Below the pieces are notes generated by a model. It saw only the letters and a list, made by a program, of their open reading frames with translations, ran no database searches and was not told the origin of the DNA. Below, in pieces: positions 1 through 8,563 of a stretch of 64,000 nucleotides of DNA. The position numbers were made by a program, and so were the translations under genes. How positions within the stretch are numbered: the stretch's first letter is position 1; every line of letters begins with the position of its first letter. The DNA lies in assembly GCF_014640555.1 (NCBI RefSeq), contig NZ_BMHE01000001.1, forward strand, positions 1-64,000, written 5' to 3'. Source of the stretch: Paenibacillus marchantiophytorum (GTDB taxonomy: Bacteria > Bacillota > Bacilli > Paenibacillales > NBRC-103111).

Positions 1-110
1 CGGCAGGTTAAACACCTGTTGGGGAAACAAAATGAGGACTCGCATACGTAAATTTTAAGAATTTCCACAAAATTTGCTAATTGGGAAGTGGGAGGGCTGG
101 ATGCAGAATG
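1..110. other. Left edge, no recognisable gene
   Basis: These bases follow the stop codon of the kinase-like gene read on the minus strand. All three minus-strand frames close quickly and none resembles the N-box or G-box of a histidine kinase ATPase domain. No terminator hairpin is clear. Confidence 0.5.
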
Positions 111-1781
111 TTAATCGACGGTCTCTACTTGCGGTTTAGCCAGAATCAGCAATTCACCTAGAATCAACTCAATACGATTAAACTCATCCTGCATAATTTG
201 AAAATAGCGCTGCCTACTCTCCTCATTCGCATGGCACATCAGCTTAGCGAATCCTTTGAGCGCTGTCAGCGGGTTGCGAATTTCATGGGCAATCCCCGCA
301 GCCAACTGACCGGCGACGTTCAATTTTTCCGTCTTGCGAAGCAGTTCCTCCGTCTGTTTTTGCACCGTAATGTCCTGCACAGTCCCGAACAGACGCAGTG
401 GCCTGCCCCATTCGTCATACGTCGTTTTGGCCATCGTGTGAATGGTACGGATGCCAGTCCCTTCTACAATCACGCGAATCGTCATATCCAAGGAGCCGCC
501 ATGCAAGGCCTCCCGCAACGAATCTTTCACCTTCTGGATATCATCTGGATGAACAATTTGAACAAATGCCTCGATCTGGTTCGTGAAGGCTTCGCGATTA
601 ACATGAAACAACATAAACATCTCGTCAGACCAGTACAATTCATTCTGGATGACATCCCAATCATAATGACCCAGACCTGCAATTTCTTGAGCAATTTCCA
701 GATTTGCCTTGCTTCTTTTGAGCTCCATTTCAATCTGCTTATGAGCCGTAATATCATGCATGATTCCGCGAATCTTGATTTGGTTCGTATTTCCGATGAT
801 CCGCTCTATCTGCGACTTGATAAACCGTTCCTTGCCATCCATACGAATAATACGGTATTCAACCTCTGACATTCCTTGCTTGATCGCCAATTCGAAAGCA
901 TATCTAACTTTCTCACGATCCTCAGGCAGAATATGCTTAATCACATCATTCAACTGCATGTAATCGGCGGGAGCGAGGCCGTGCAGGCGGAAACTTTCGT
1001 CCGACCAAAGGATATAATCTTTTTTGAGATCTCGTTCAAAGCTGCCAAAACGGCCTAATCGCTGCGCTTGCACAAATCGTTCTTCAACCAACTTGCGTTC
1101 GGTAATATCACGCCAGATGCATAATTTCTGAACTCGCAGTCCTTTCTCATCCAAAATCCACCTATAATTTTTCTCAAACCACACATATCCCCCCTGCTTA
1201 TGCAGAAAGCGGCATGTCATCATGCCTTGGTCATTGCCCGTCCGTCCCGCTTCTTCCGTAAAACTGGCTTTCAGCGCTTCAATGTCCTCTGGATGGCAGT
1301 ACGTCAAAATATTGATGCCAATAATCTCCTCAATCTGAAACCCAAGCAAGCGGAATACAGCTGGTGAAACATAACGAATAATGCCGTCTTGCGTTGTGAG
1401 CGTAATTAGATCCTGGGCATGCTCGATATAGGTCTGATATTCACTTCCCTGTAAGAAACTCATCCCTGCAAACTCGTGTTTATGCAAGACAATATGTAAG
1501 AGACCATCGCGAGGGTACGCGCTTACCGTCAACCATTGGTTGATCTTTCTTATGTATTCTTCAAAATGAACTTCTTTCTGCTGTTGGAATGCTTTATGAA
1601 ATTGCTCATAGCAAGCGTAACGCATGGCTTGAGGAAATTCGGCCCAAATGATTTTACCTACCAATTCCGTTGGAGTTCGCTCTACTATACTTGCTGCGTA
1701 ATCATTTAGATAGGTATAATGCCAACCCTCATTCAGAATAATTACACCAATCTTTGTGCTATTATCCACACATGTCTTCAA
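111..1781 (-). CDS. Multi-PAS sensor kinase-like protein lacking the HATPase domain
   Basis: About 556 residues. Four consecutive PAS/PAC-type segments occupy roughly residues 10-100, 113-230, 238-350 and 363-480. A HisKA dimerisation helix pair follows, with the H-box GIAHEIRNPL (phospho-acceptor His near residue 499). The protein stops right after the second HisKA helix (ELLILAKPQ), where sporulation-type kinases such as KinA or KinE continue into the ATP-binding domain. No N, G1 or G2 box is present, and the remaining 110 bases of the window do not supply one in any minus-strand frame. It could be a remnant, or a phosphotransferase-like or decoy protein. Start: AGGAGG lies only 3 nt from a GTG at 1787 but 9 nt from a TTG at 1781, so TTG is preferred. 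PAS sensing is known for the family; the ligand is unknown. Confidence 0.8.
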   Translation of the reverse strand: MKTCVDNSTKIGVIILNEGWHYTYLNDYAASIVERTPTELVGKIIWAEFPQAMRYACYEQFHKAFQQQKEVHFEEYIRKINQWLTVSAYPRDGLLHIVLHKHEFAGMSFLQGSEYQTYIEHAQDLITLTTQDGIIRYVSPAVFRLLGFQIEEIIGINILTYCHPEDIEALKASFTEEAGRTGNDQGMMTCRFLHKQGGYVWFEKNYRWILDEKGLRVQKLCIWRDITERKLVEERFVQAQRLGRFGSFERDLKKDYILWSDESFRLHGLAPADYMQLNDVIKHILPEDREKVRYAFELAIKQGMSEVEYRIIRMDGKERFIKSQIERIIGNTNQIKIRGIMHDITAHKQIEMELKRSKANLEIAQEIAGLGHYDWDVIQNELYWSDEMFMLFHVNREAFTNQIEAFVQIVHPDDIQKVKDSLREALHGGSLDMTIRVIVEGTGIRTIHTMAKTTYDEWGRPLRLFGTVQDITVQKQTEELLRKTEKLNVAGQLAAGIAHEIRNPLTALKGFAKLMCHANEESRQRYFQIMQDEFNRIELILGELLILAKPQVETVD

Positions 1782-1794
1782 CGACACCAGCCTC

Positions 1795-1835
1795 CTCTAA
1801 AAAAAACAGCCCTTTCCAAATAGAAAAGAGCTGCT
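1795..1835 (-). terminator. Rho-independent terminator
   Basis: Read on the minus strand, an 11-bp stem (positions 1833-1823 with 1817-1807) with a 5-nt loop is followed by eight T residues at 1806-1799. It ends the CBS-protein transcript just before the kinase-like gene. Confidence 0.85.
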
Positions 1836-1858
1836 CTTACTAAGATAAATAATAACGA

Positions 1859-2305
1859 TTACTTGCTGCTGCCGACCAATGTTTTGTCTGATGAAATCCG
1901 GCTAAGCGCTTCGCCCGCTTCATCCTCGAAATTTCCTCGTACGGCTAAGTCGCCAATCGCGACGACACCAACAAGTTCCCCATTTTCCACAACTGGCAGA
2001 CGACGGATCTGATCCTTCGCCATGACTTTCGCTGCTTCTTCGATGGACATGCTTGGATCAATCGTCGCAATATTGGTCGTTATGACCTCTTCCACAGCTG
2101 TAGAGCCTGACTTCTTCTCCGCATAACCGCGCACAACAAGGTCACGGTCTGTGACAACACCGATTAGTTTCTTTCCTTCTACGACAGCTACAAAGCCGAT
2201 ATCGTGCTGCTTCATTTTAACCGCAATCTCGTATACATTATCTTGGAGCGTCACCGTCACGCAATCTTTACTCATAATGTCTTTCACTGTTCGGCCTGCC
2301 GCCAT
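1859..2305 (-). CDS. CBS-domain pair protein (YhcV-like)
   Basis: A 148-residue cytoplasmic protein made almost entirely of two CBS motifs (about residues 8-65 and 73-130), which together form one Bateman module. Seen: VKDIMSKDCVTV at the start of CBS1, GVVTDRDL closing it, VEEVITTNIATIDP opening CBS2 and LVGVVAIGDLAVR closing it. Such stand-alone modules bind adenine nucleotides in related proteins; no effector domain is fused here. It resembles B. subtilis YhcV. AAGGAGGG sits 9 nt before the ATG. A strong terminator follows. It is not AcuB, which is longer and carries a C-terminal ACT-like region. Confidence 0.88.
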   Translation of the reverse strand: MAAGRTVKDIMSKDCVTVTLQDNVYEIAVKMKQHDIGFVAVVEGKKLIGVVTDRDLVVRGYAEKKSGSTAVEEVITTNIATIDPSMSIEEAAKVMAKDQIRRLPVVENGELVGVVAIGDLAVRGNFEDEAGEALSRISSDKTLVGSSK

Positions 2306-2366
2306 TACACAATCCCTCCTTGGAGTAAACGTACAAACATAGCATTCTCCAAAGAAAAGACGTCAT

Positions 2367-3536
2367 TCATGCCATATAATCCAAGGCCATGCCCAGTAAA
2401 AGATTTGCAGCGTGCAGCATGGATCTTTCATCAATATCGAATTTGGGATGGTGGTGTGGGTGAATGATTCCCGCCGCTTCGTTCCCAGCCCCTACGAACA
2501 TATAGCATCCCGGCCGGTGGTGCAAATAATAGGAGAAGTCTTCGCCGGCCATAATAAGGGGGGACGCATGCACAGCATCTGCACCGAACAGAGCTTGACC
2601 CACTTTGAAGAACCGTTCAGCCTCCTGATCATCATTCACAACGGTTGGATACCCTAATTTATAATCGAGTTTATATGTCGCTTGGTACATCTCACATGTG
2701 CTTGCTACCATTCTTTCAAAACGCTGCTTTACATCTTGCCTAAGTTCAGCATTAAAAGTACGAACCGTGCCGCTTAGCGTGCTTGTTTCTGCAATCACAT
2801 TAAAGCTAGACCCGCCATGGAAGGAACCAATGCTGACGACGCACGGCTCAATCGGATCGACTTGACGACTGACAATCGATTGCAGATTCACAACCAATTG
2901 GGAAGCTACATAGATGCTGTCGATCGTTTGATGCGGCAATCCGCCATGCCCGCCCTTCCCTTGAATCTGGATAGTGAATTCGTCCGGGGCTGCCATCAAA
3001 GGACCTGCCTTACTGTAAATATGACCAACGGGGAATGGCGTCCAGAGATGAACACCAAATACAGCATCAACGCCTTCCAGAGCACCGTCTTTGATCATGG
3101 AATCGGCGCCTCCAGGCGTAATTTCCTCGGCATGCTGGAACAAGAACACCAGATTGCCTTTGAGTTGCTCCCGATGCTGGCTGGCGATCTTGGCAATACC
3201 GAGCAAAGTTGCGGTGTGAGCATCATGCCCACAGGCATGCATGACGCCGCTTGTAAGGGAAGAATACGTACAATTCTTCTCGTCTTGAATAGGCAGAGCG
3301 TCCATATCCGCGCGCAGCGCTACGGTCGGACCCTCACCGCTTCCGCGCAGCAAGCCGACGACACCGTTCCCGCCAACGCCTTTGCGAACCTCAATATTCC
3401 AACTTAGCAGGTGGTTCTGAACAAATTCAGCCGTCCGATATTCATGGAACGAAAGTTCCGGGTTTTGATGCAAGTAGCGCCTCCAGGCAACCATTTCTTC
3501 ATAAATCGCTTGTAAGCCATCTTGAAAATCATTCAT
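2367..3536 (-). CDS. M20 family amidohydrolase / N-acyl amino acid hydrolase
   Basis: A 389-residue metallo-amidohydrolase of the M20D group (IAA-amino acid, hippurate and N-acetyl-diaminopimelate hydrolase relatives). Seen: RRYLHQNPELSFHE near the N terminus, DMDALPIQD, the metal-binding MHACGHDAHTA, the HAEE catalytic/metal motif, an inserted dimerisation domain, and IMAGEDFSYY plus HHHPKFD near the C terminus. Family members remove acyl groups from N-acyl amino acids; the substrate here cannot be read from sequence. The start at 3536 is chosen because GGAGG (3550-3546) lies 9 nt upstream; the frame continues a further 21 codons without a better site. Confidence 0.9.
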   Translation of the reverse strand: MNDFQDGLQAIYEEMVAWRRYLHQNPELSFHEYRTAEFVQNHLLSWNIEVRKGVGGNGVVGLLRGSGEGPTVALRADMDALPIQDEKNCTYSSLTSGVMHACGHDAHTATLLGIAKIASQHREQLKGNLVFLFQHAEEITPGGADSMIKDGALEGVDAVFGVHLWTPFPVGHIYSKAGPLMAAPDEFTIQIQGKGGHGGLPHQTIDSIYVASQLVVNLQSIVSRQVDPIEPCVVSIGSFHGGSSFNVIAETSTLSGTVRTFNAELRQDVKQRFERMVASTCEMYQATYKLDYKLGYPTVVNDDQEAERFFKVGQALFGADAVHASPLIMAGEDFSYYLHHRPGCYMFVGAGNEAAGIIHPHHHPKFDIDERSMLHAANLLLGMALDYMA

Positions 3537-3743
3537 AAGGAAAATCCTCCGCCCATCCTTTGTTTCTATCGCTTTGCACATATGCCTTGCCACTTTCACC
3601 TATTCTACCAAATTAAAGATCTGGTTTCATCTGTATAGTGCCATCAAATATTAGAAATTAGCAGCACTTCTCGACTTGCAGAACCATGTGAAACATACTA
3701 TCATGAATAAAGAATGCATACGTACAATATGGAGGCGTTAAAA

Positions 3744-4091
3744 GTGATTATTGAAGCAACTGGCTTAAAAGGCTTAAAAAGCGACTTGGCTCACCTGGAT
3801 GAAGTAACGACTAAACTTGGTTTTGTGCGTTGGCAGTGGGAATACACACGTGCTACTTATGATTTTAAAATGGAAGATAAAGCATCGAAAGCCGTCTATT
3901 TCTTGCGTGTTAATGCACGTGTAGAAAGCGGAAAATTGGAATCCCCCTATGCGATTCTTTATTTGGAAGAAGCTTACATAGGCAGAGAAACATTCCCGCA
4001 TGGTTTGGACTACAACTCCCCTGTGCCGGATTCCGTGCTCAAAATCTCCAATCAAAAACTAGCGCAACTGCAACAATTATTGGCAGACTAG
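3744..4091 (+). CDS. YugN-like family protein
   Basis: A 115-residue protein matching the YugN family of Bacillales, whose function is unknown. Seen: an alpha/beta pattern with KLGFVRWQWEYTRATYDFK, YFLRVNARVESGKLE, and a C-terminal NQKLAQLQQLL helix. Start GTG at 3744 has GGAGG 8 nt upstream (3731-3735); an earlier ATG at 3714 lacks a ribosome binding site. It lies 13 nt before the FtsW-family gene and probably shares its transcript. Confidence 0.8.
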   Translation: MIIEATGLKGLKSDLAHLDEVTTKLGFVRWQWEYTRATYDFKMEDKASKAVYFLRVNARVESGKLESPYAILYLEEAYIGRETFPHGLDYNSPVPDSVLKISNQKLAQLQQLLAD

Positions 4092-4104
4092 GCGAGGATA
4101 CAGC

Positions 4105-5256
4105 ATGAATCCCCCTCGAAGAGGAACGCCGGATTTTCTGCTGCTCTTTTTAACCTTTGTACTCGTTAGTTTCGGATTAGCTATGGTGTTCAGCGCAAGC
4201 TCTATGACAAGTGCCTATTATGGAGATCCATGGGCCTTTACGAAAAAGCAGTTGATTGCAGTGGGGATTGGTACCGTGGGCATGCTATTCTGCATGAATA
4301 TCCACTATTCCAAGCTCAAGAAACTGGTTATCCCTGCTTTTTTCTTTGTCGTACTTGCCTTGATCTTCGTTATTTTCACTTCCAAAGCCAATGGCGCCAG
4401 CAGTTGGTATACGCTCGGTAAATTCGGTATCCAGCCCACGGAGTTTGCCAAACTGATTGTCATCATGTACTTGGCATCCATGATCAGCAATAAAGATGAG
4501 AAGTTCCGCAACTTCAAGAAAGGGTTACTCCCTGCTTTGATCGTTGTCGGTTTCGTCTGTTTCCTAATTATGCTGCAGCCTGATTTTGGTTCCTGTATGA
4601 TATTATTCGTTTGCTCCGCCATCGTCATCATGGTGGGAGGGTCCAATTTGAAGCACATCTTCCTGCTTGGGACGAGCTTTGCGGTTATCGGCACGATCGG
4701 TGTGTTGCTTTACTTGCTCAAAGGCGGCGGGAAAGCAACCGATAACTACCGAATCAGCCGTTTTACGTCTTACATCGATCCCTTCTCAGATCCGCAAGGT
4801 GCCGGACATCAAGTCGTTCAATCGTTATATGCCTTTGGACACGGCGGATTGTGGGGGGCAGGATTCGGGCAAGGCATCCAGAAACTACACTATTTACCCG
4901 AAGCTCATAACGATTTTATTTTTGCCGTTATCGGCGAAGAATTAGGTTTTATAGGCAGCTCTCTATTTATTCTAGTTTTTATTATCTTCATTTGGCGAGG
5001 AATTCTTGTCGCGGTTCGCAGTCCCGATATGTTCGGCATGCTGACAGGCGTCGGTATCATGGTTATGTTCGCTTTCCAAAGCTTTATTAATATTGGCGGC
5101 GTCACGAATGCCATACCACTTACCGGTGTCACCTTGCCCTTCATATCCGCTGGGGGTTCGTCCATGATGGTCTCACTCATTAGCATGGGGATATTACTTA
5201 GTATCTCGCGTGAACATACGCATAAAGAAACGGCTCCAACCAAAAAAAGACCCTAA
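4105..5256 (+). CDS. FtsW/RodA/SpoVE family SEDS glycosyltransferase
   Basis: A 383-residue polytopic membrane protein with about ten hydrophobic segments. SEDS proteins polymerise lipid II into glycan strands and work with a class B PBP in division (FtsW), elongation (RodA) or spore cortex synthesis (SpoVE). Seen: VFSASS in the first helix, GIQPTEFAKL, the large extracellular loop with HQVVQSLYAFGHGGLWGAG, and PEAHNDFIFAVIGEELG, followed by PLTGVTLPFISAGGSS. The order and the last motif favour the FtsW/SpoVE branch over RodA, but no mur or PBP genes lie next to it to settle the role. Confidence 0.88.
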   Translation: MNPPRRGTPDFLLLFLTFVLVSFGLAMVFSASSMTSAYYGDPWAFTKKQLIAVGIGTVGMLFCMNIHYSKLKKLVIPAFFFVVLALIFVIFTSKANGASSWYTLGKFGIQPTEFAKLIVIMYLASMISNKDEKFRNFKKGLLPALIVVGFVCFLIMLQPDFGSCMILFVCSAIVIMVGGSNLKHIFLLGTSFAVIGTIGVLLYLLKGGGKATDNYRISRFTSYIDPFSDPQGAGHQVVQSLYAFGHGGLWGAGFGQGIQKLHYLPEAHNDFIFAVIGEELGFIGSSLFILVFIIFIWRGILVAVRSPDMFGMLTGVGIMVMFAFQSFINIGGVTNAIPLTGVTLPFISAGGSSMMVSLISMGILLSISREHTHKETAPTKKRP

Positions 5257-5292
5257 TCGATGCCAAAACATTCGATTGGGTCTTTTTTTCTA
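5242..5292. terminator. Bidirectional terminator between convergent genes
   Basis: An interrupted stem pairs AAGACCC...ATCGA with TCGAT...GGGTCTT and is flanked by A and T runs on the two sides. It serves the FtsW-family gene on + and the Asp23 gene on -. Confidence 0.8.
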
Positions 5293-5667
5293 TTTGACGC
5301 GATGAGGGTCGTCCACTTCTTCTTCCTTAAACGCAACGCCTTCCACCTTCACGTTGACTTCCACCACGGTTAAACCCGTCATGTTCTCAACAGCTTCTCG
5401 CACGTTTTCCTGGAGATCCCTGCATACATCCTGAATACGGGAACCGTAATTGACGATAACACGTAGATCGATGGCTGCCTCCACTTGCCCTACCTCTACA
5501 GAGACGCCTCTTTGTACATTCTTACCGCTCAAACGCTTCGCTAGGCCCTCTGATATTCCCCCAGACATGCCCGCTATGCCAGCCGTCTCCAGAGCCGCAA
5601 GGCCTGCGATCGTCGATACTACATCATCAGAAATACGAATTAAACCGGTTTGATTGTCTTCGGACAT
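5290..5667 (-). CDS. Asp23/Gls24 family envelope stress response protein
   Basis: A 125-residue Asp23/YloU-type protein. Seen: IRISDDVVSTIAGLAALE, then VSVEVGQVEAAIDLRVIVNYG, and DLQENVREAVENMTGLTVVEVNV, which make up the family fold. Members are membrane-associated or cytoplasmic envelope-stress proteins; the biochemical activity is unknown. An acidic tail ends the protein. Start: ATG at 5667 has AGGGAG 8 nt upstream; an in-frame GTG at 5676 sits too close to it. Confidence 0.85.
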   Translation of the reverse strand: MSEDNQTGLIRISDDVVSTIAGLAALETAGIAGMSGGISEGLAKRLSGKNVQRGVSVEVGQVEAAIDLRVIVNYGSRIQDVCRDLQENVREAVENMTGLTVVEVNVKVEGVAFKEEEVDDPHRVK

Positions 5668-5830
5668 ACGGATCACTCCCTAATCTTGGTATGAATCTAT
5701 TGTAATAAGTTCAAAACATGAAAGCAAGAACTGCTCTCTTCTAGAAATCGAATTTACATTGCAAGCCAAAGTCGTTATATTAAAAGAAGTCAAAAAGTAC
5801 CAATACAAAGAAAAAGTCGGAGGGTTCACT

Positions 5831-6877
5831 TTGAAAGGAAAATTGTTCTATGTAGGTTTAATTCTCACTTTCGCCCTAAGTGCCGTTGCTCATTACATGC
5901 ATCTAAACGCAACCTTGCAATTCGTCATTTCAGCGATTGCGATCATCTTCGTAGCTGGGTTCCTCGGCAAAGCAACGGAGAGTGTTGCGCATTATGCAGG
6001 CGAACGCATGGGCGGATTTCTGAATGCAACCTTCGGGAATGCTGCTGAATTAATCATTGCCATCTTTTTGGTCAAAGACGGGATGTTTGAGGTCGTTAAA
6101 GCCAGCTTAACGGGTTCTATCATCGGAAACCTGCTTCTCGTTCTCGGACTCAGTATTTTCGCAGGCGGATTAAAGTTCAAGGAGCAATCGTTTAACGTGA
6201 AGCTTGCTTCACATAACTCCTCCCTGATGATACTTGGCGTCATCGCGTTGTTCATCCCAGCTATCTTCGCAGGGGGCTTAACGACCAAAGAAACCTCATC
6301 GATGAGCATCATCGTGGCTGTATTGCTAGTAGCGGCATACCTGCTCTGGCTCTTATTCTCGATGGTCACTCACAAAGAGATCCTTTCGGAAGAAGCCATT
6401 GAACATGGTGAAGCGCCTTGGTCCAAATCCATGTCTATTATGTTTCTCGTTCTAGCTACTGTGATGGTCGCATTCACTAGTGAATGGTTGGTCGGAACAC
6501 TGGAAGAAGTGACTCACAAATTCGGATTATCCGAGCTGTTCGTAGGTGCTTTCTTGATCGCTATCATTGGCAACGCAGCTGAACATAGCGCCGCTGTGAT
6601 GATGGCAATGAAGAACAAAATGGGAGCTGCCGTAGAAATCGCTATCGGAAGTTCCTTGCAGATCGCCCTGTTCGTTGCCCCGGTCCTTATCATTGCCAGC
6701 TTCTTTATGGGCGGGACTCCGATGAACATCGTCTTCACCACCTACGAGCTGGCTGCAATCGGGGTCGCCGTCTTCATAACCAAGTCGATCACCCAAGACG
6801 GCTCAACGAACTGGTATGAAGGACTCTTGCTTCTCGTAGTCTACATTATTCTAGGCGTCGTGTTCTTCCTCGTATAA
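5831..6877 (+). CDS. Ca2+/H+ antiporter, CaCA family (ChaA/YfkE-like)
   Basis: A 348-residue membrane exchanger with about eleven hydrophobic segments in two inverted halves. Each half carries the alpha-repeat signature: FLNATFGNAAELIIA in the first and GAFLIAIIGNAAEHSAAV in the second, whose acidic residues bind cation in the family. The acidic linker EAIEHGEAPW separates the halves. The length fits B. subtilis YfkE/ChaA. Start TTG at 5831 is 6 nt after GGAGGG; the frame stays open upstream to 5759 but that extension has no ribosome binding site. Confidence 0.88.
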   Translation: MKGKLFYVGLILTFALSAVAHYMHLNATLQFVISAIAIIFVAGFLGKATESVAHYAGERMGGFLNATFGNAAELIIAIFLVKDGMFEVVKASLTGSIIGNLLLVLGLSIFAGGLKFKEQSFNVKLASHNSSLMILGVIALFIPAIFAGGLTTKETSSMSIIVAVLLVAAYLLWLLFSMVTHKEILSEEAIEHGEAPWSKSMSIMFLVLATVMVAFTSEWLVGTLEEVTHKFGLSELFVGAFLIAIIGNAAEHSAAVMMAMKNKMGAAVEIAIGSSLQIALFVAPVLIIASFFMGGTPMNIVFTTYELAAIGVAVFITKSITQDGSTNWYEGLLLLVVYIILGVVFFLV

Positions 6878-6889
6878 ATAAGCAGCTTA

Positions 6890-6925
6890 TAAAAAAAGTA
6901 ACCCCTATAGAGGGTTACTTTTTAT
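6890..6925. terminator. Bidirectional terminator
   Basis: AAGTAACCC and GGGTTACTT form a 9-bp stem around a short loop, with A residues before and T residues after, between the antiporter gene and ylaN, which converge. Confidence 0.85.
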
Positions 6926-7202
6926 TATTTAGCGCTTCATATAGCTCTGCAAGGTTACGTTCTAGTTTGTTCAGAATTTGTTTGCCAGGCAATTCGGAAA
7001 TAAGTCCCGCTCGAATAGCAAAATCAATTTCTCTAGAAAGTCCGTACATTTGCGTATCTAAAACTTCCTCATACAGTGGGCATTGACGAGTCGTCAAATT
7101 CTCCATTTGTACTTCGATCAGCTTCTCGATTTTATCTGCATCTTCTTGAAGAAGATTAAGCGCCTTTTGATTCATGTCCAGCAATAGATCAGATGAAGAC
7201 AT
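6915..7202 (-). CDS. ylaN: YlaN family protein
   Basis: A 95-residue protein that matches YlaN (DUF1507) along its whole length. Seen: the almost invariant [20 protein letters not shown] core plus an N-terminal helix [17 protein letters not shown]. In other Firmicutes YlaN is conserved, sometimes essential, and has been linked to iron homeostasis through Fur. ATG at 7202 has AGGGGG 8 nt upstream; the GTG two codons earlier is too close. It is a single-gene unit ending in a shared terminator. Confidence 0.9.
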   Translation of the reverse strand: MSSSDLLLDMNQKALNLLQEDADKIEKLIEVQMENLTTRQCPLYEEVLDTQMYGLSREIDFAIRAGLISELPGKQILNKLERNLAELYEALNNKK

Positions 7203-7278
7203 TCCCACTTCCCCCTATACGCATAGTCATCCGTCCTTATATGATCTATATTAAGCGAAAATGCTCCAATATACAAGA

Positions 7279-7312
7279 GAAGGTACCCTCAGAGATTCTG
7301 AGAGTACCTTCT
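7279..7312 (-). terminator. Terminator of the HPr-like gene
   Basis: A long near-perfect inverted repeat, AAGGTAC(T/C)CTCAGA paired with its complement around a 3-nt loop, immediately after the stop of the HPr-like gene. The T-rich tail on the minus strand is modest. Confidence 0.7.
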
Positions 7313-7324
7313 TTGTGCAACATT

Positions 7325-7573
7325 TTAATCTGCTACTACGTTTACGCCTAGATCATGCTTAGCAAATACTTCAGCCATAGCGATCTTCGCTTCTGCTTCA
7401 TCGGGTCCGTGAACATGCAAATCGTATTTGCTTGAGCTAAGCAAAGTCGTAAACAAGCCTAGAATACTTTTCACATCGATATACTTATTATCGTATTGAA
7501 GAACAATTGAGGATCTAAATTTATTAGCGGTTTGTGAAATTTCAACAATTGCGGCGTTATTAGCACTTGGCAT
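7325..7573 (-). CDS. Short HPr-like protein without the His-15 segment
   Basis: An 82-residue protein that aligns with HPr/Crh from just after the active-site histidine: QTANKFRSSIVLQYDNKYIDVKSILG corresponds in layout to the HPr segment containing Ser-46, and AEAKIAMAEVF to the last helix. The first beta strand and the IHARPA motif with His-15 are absent, replaced by a short non-matching N terminus. The Ser of KSILG is in the position HPr kinase phosphorylates. It therefore cannot be a PTS phosphocarrier but might act like Crh as a regulatory partner of CcpA; that is inference. ATG at 7573 is 8 nt after GGAGG. Confidence 0.75.
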   Translation of the reverse strand: MPSANNAAIVEISQTANKFRSSIVLQYDNKYIDVKSILGLFTTLLSSSKYDLHVHGPDEAEAKIAMAEVFAKHDLGVNVVAD

Positions 7574-7687
7574 ATTGCATTCCTCCATTAATTTCGTATG
7601 AGTTGGTCGCCTTGCTTTCTATATGATAACTTGGAAGGGTGACTAAGCGCAACTAGAAAATTTCCTGCATTCTCCAAGAAGAAAGCA

Positions 7688-8371
7688 TTACTTCGTCTTC
7701 GCTGTAAGTGCTTTCTTCACGCCATTTCCAATGAGAATCAAAACGACAAGAATTCCTAGCAACAAGAGCAATCTCCCCTTGTATTTTTGAAAATGAAATA
7801 AATCATGAGCGATCATCGATTCTAGAAAAACGATGGGCAGCTTGCCCAGTAAAGTGCCAGCTAAGAAATGAGTAAATTTAATTCTTGTAAGGCCCGCGGC
7901 ATAATTAATAGCCGAAGAAGGCAAGATCGGTATTAATCTCCCTAGTAAAACATACAAGAAACCCCGCTTTTCCATCCGCAAGCTAAACTGCTTAACAAGT
8001 GGAAACCGTTCTAACTTCTTCTCTACCCATGCATGTCCATAATAACGGGCGAAATAAAAGGACGCGATTGCTCCTAAGCAGGACATCACATAATTGACGA
8101 GGAATCCTACCTTGATTCCAAAAATAGCGACATTCGTCCCTGCTACGACAACAAACGGAATGAACGGAAAAAAGGTTTGAAAAAAAACCAAGCTCATTCC
8201 AATTATTTTACCAGGCCAACCCAAGTCCCTTAAATGCCCAGAAAGCTGCCGCATGTTGCTATGTGTAAGCTTGACGCCTATAGGGTTATAGAAGAAAAAA
8301 TAAATCAAGCCACAGAGCACAACGATAAGGAGTAAAATTGGTAGTATGCGCTTTCTATTTAATACCGACAA
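7688..8371 (-). CDS. TVP38/TMEM64 (DedA-like) membrane protein
   Basis: A 227-residue inner membrane protein of the TVP38/TMEM64 family. Seen: an N-terminal transmembrane helix (about 10-28), a family core with FFPFIPFVVVAGTN, a GAIASFYFARYYG segment, then GRLIPILPSSAINYAAGLTRI, and a C-terminal transmembrane helix followed by a basic tail. Relatives are implicated in lipid scrambling or membrane homeostasis; no substrate is inferred here. Start is TTG at 8371 after a GGGAAGGGA stretch. Confidence 0.85.
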   Translation of the reverse strand: MSVLNRKRILPILLLIVVLCGLIYFFFYNPIGVKLTHSNMRQLSGHLRDLGWPGKIIGMSLVFFQTFFPFIPFVVVAGTNVAIFGIKVGFLVNYVMSCLGAIASFYFARYYGHAWVEKKLERFPLVKQFSLRMEKRGFLYVLLGRLIPILPSSAINYAAGLTRIKFTHFLAGTLLGKLPIVFLESMIAHDLFHFQKYKGRLLLLLGILVVLILIGNGVKKALTAKTK

Positions 8372-8500
8372 AATTCGACCATCCCTTCCCTTAGACCAAA
8401 CTATTGTAACATGTTAGCGTAAGGCAAGGAAGAGAAATATCCAGATATTTTTCACATATTCGTTAACAGTTTTCCCAGTTAGAGCTGTTTTATGTCAATA

Positions 8501-8551
8501 ACAAAAACACCTGTCTCCAGAGGTTGTTTCCAACTTCTTTCGACAGGTGCT
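8501..8551 (-). terminator. Terminator after the diguanylate cyclase gene
   Basis: GACAGGTG and CACCTGTC pair at the ends of a hairpin (8549-8508) followed on the minus strand by TTTTTGTT. Confidence 0.8.
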
Positions 8552-8563
8552 TGCGTGAAATGG

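Noticed and set aside
1859-2305. The CBS-pair protein as the missing AcuB
   Set aside because: It has the length and motifs of YhcV-type stand-alone CBS proteins, lacks a C-terminal ACT-like part, and is not near acuA/acuC.
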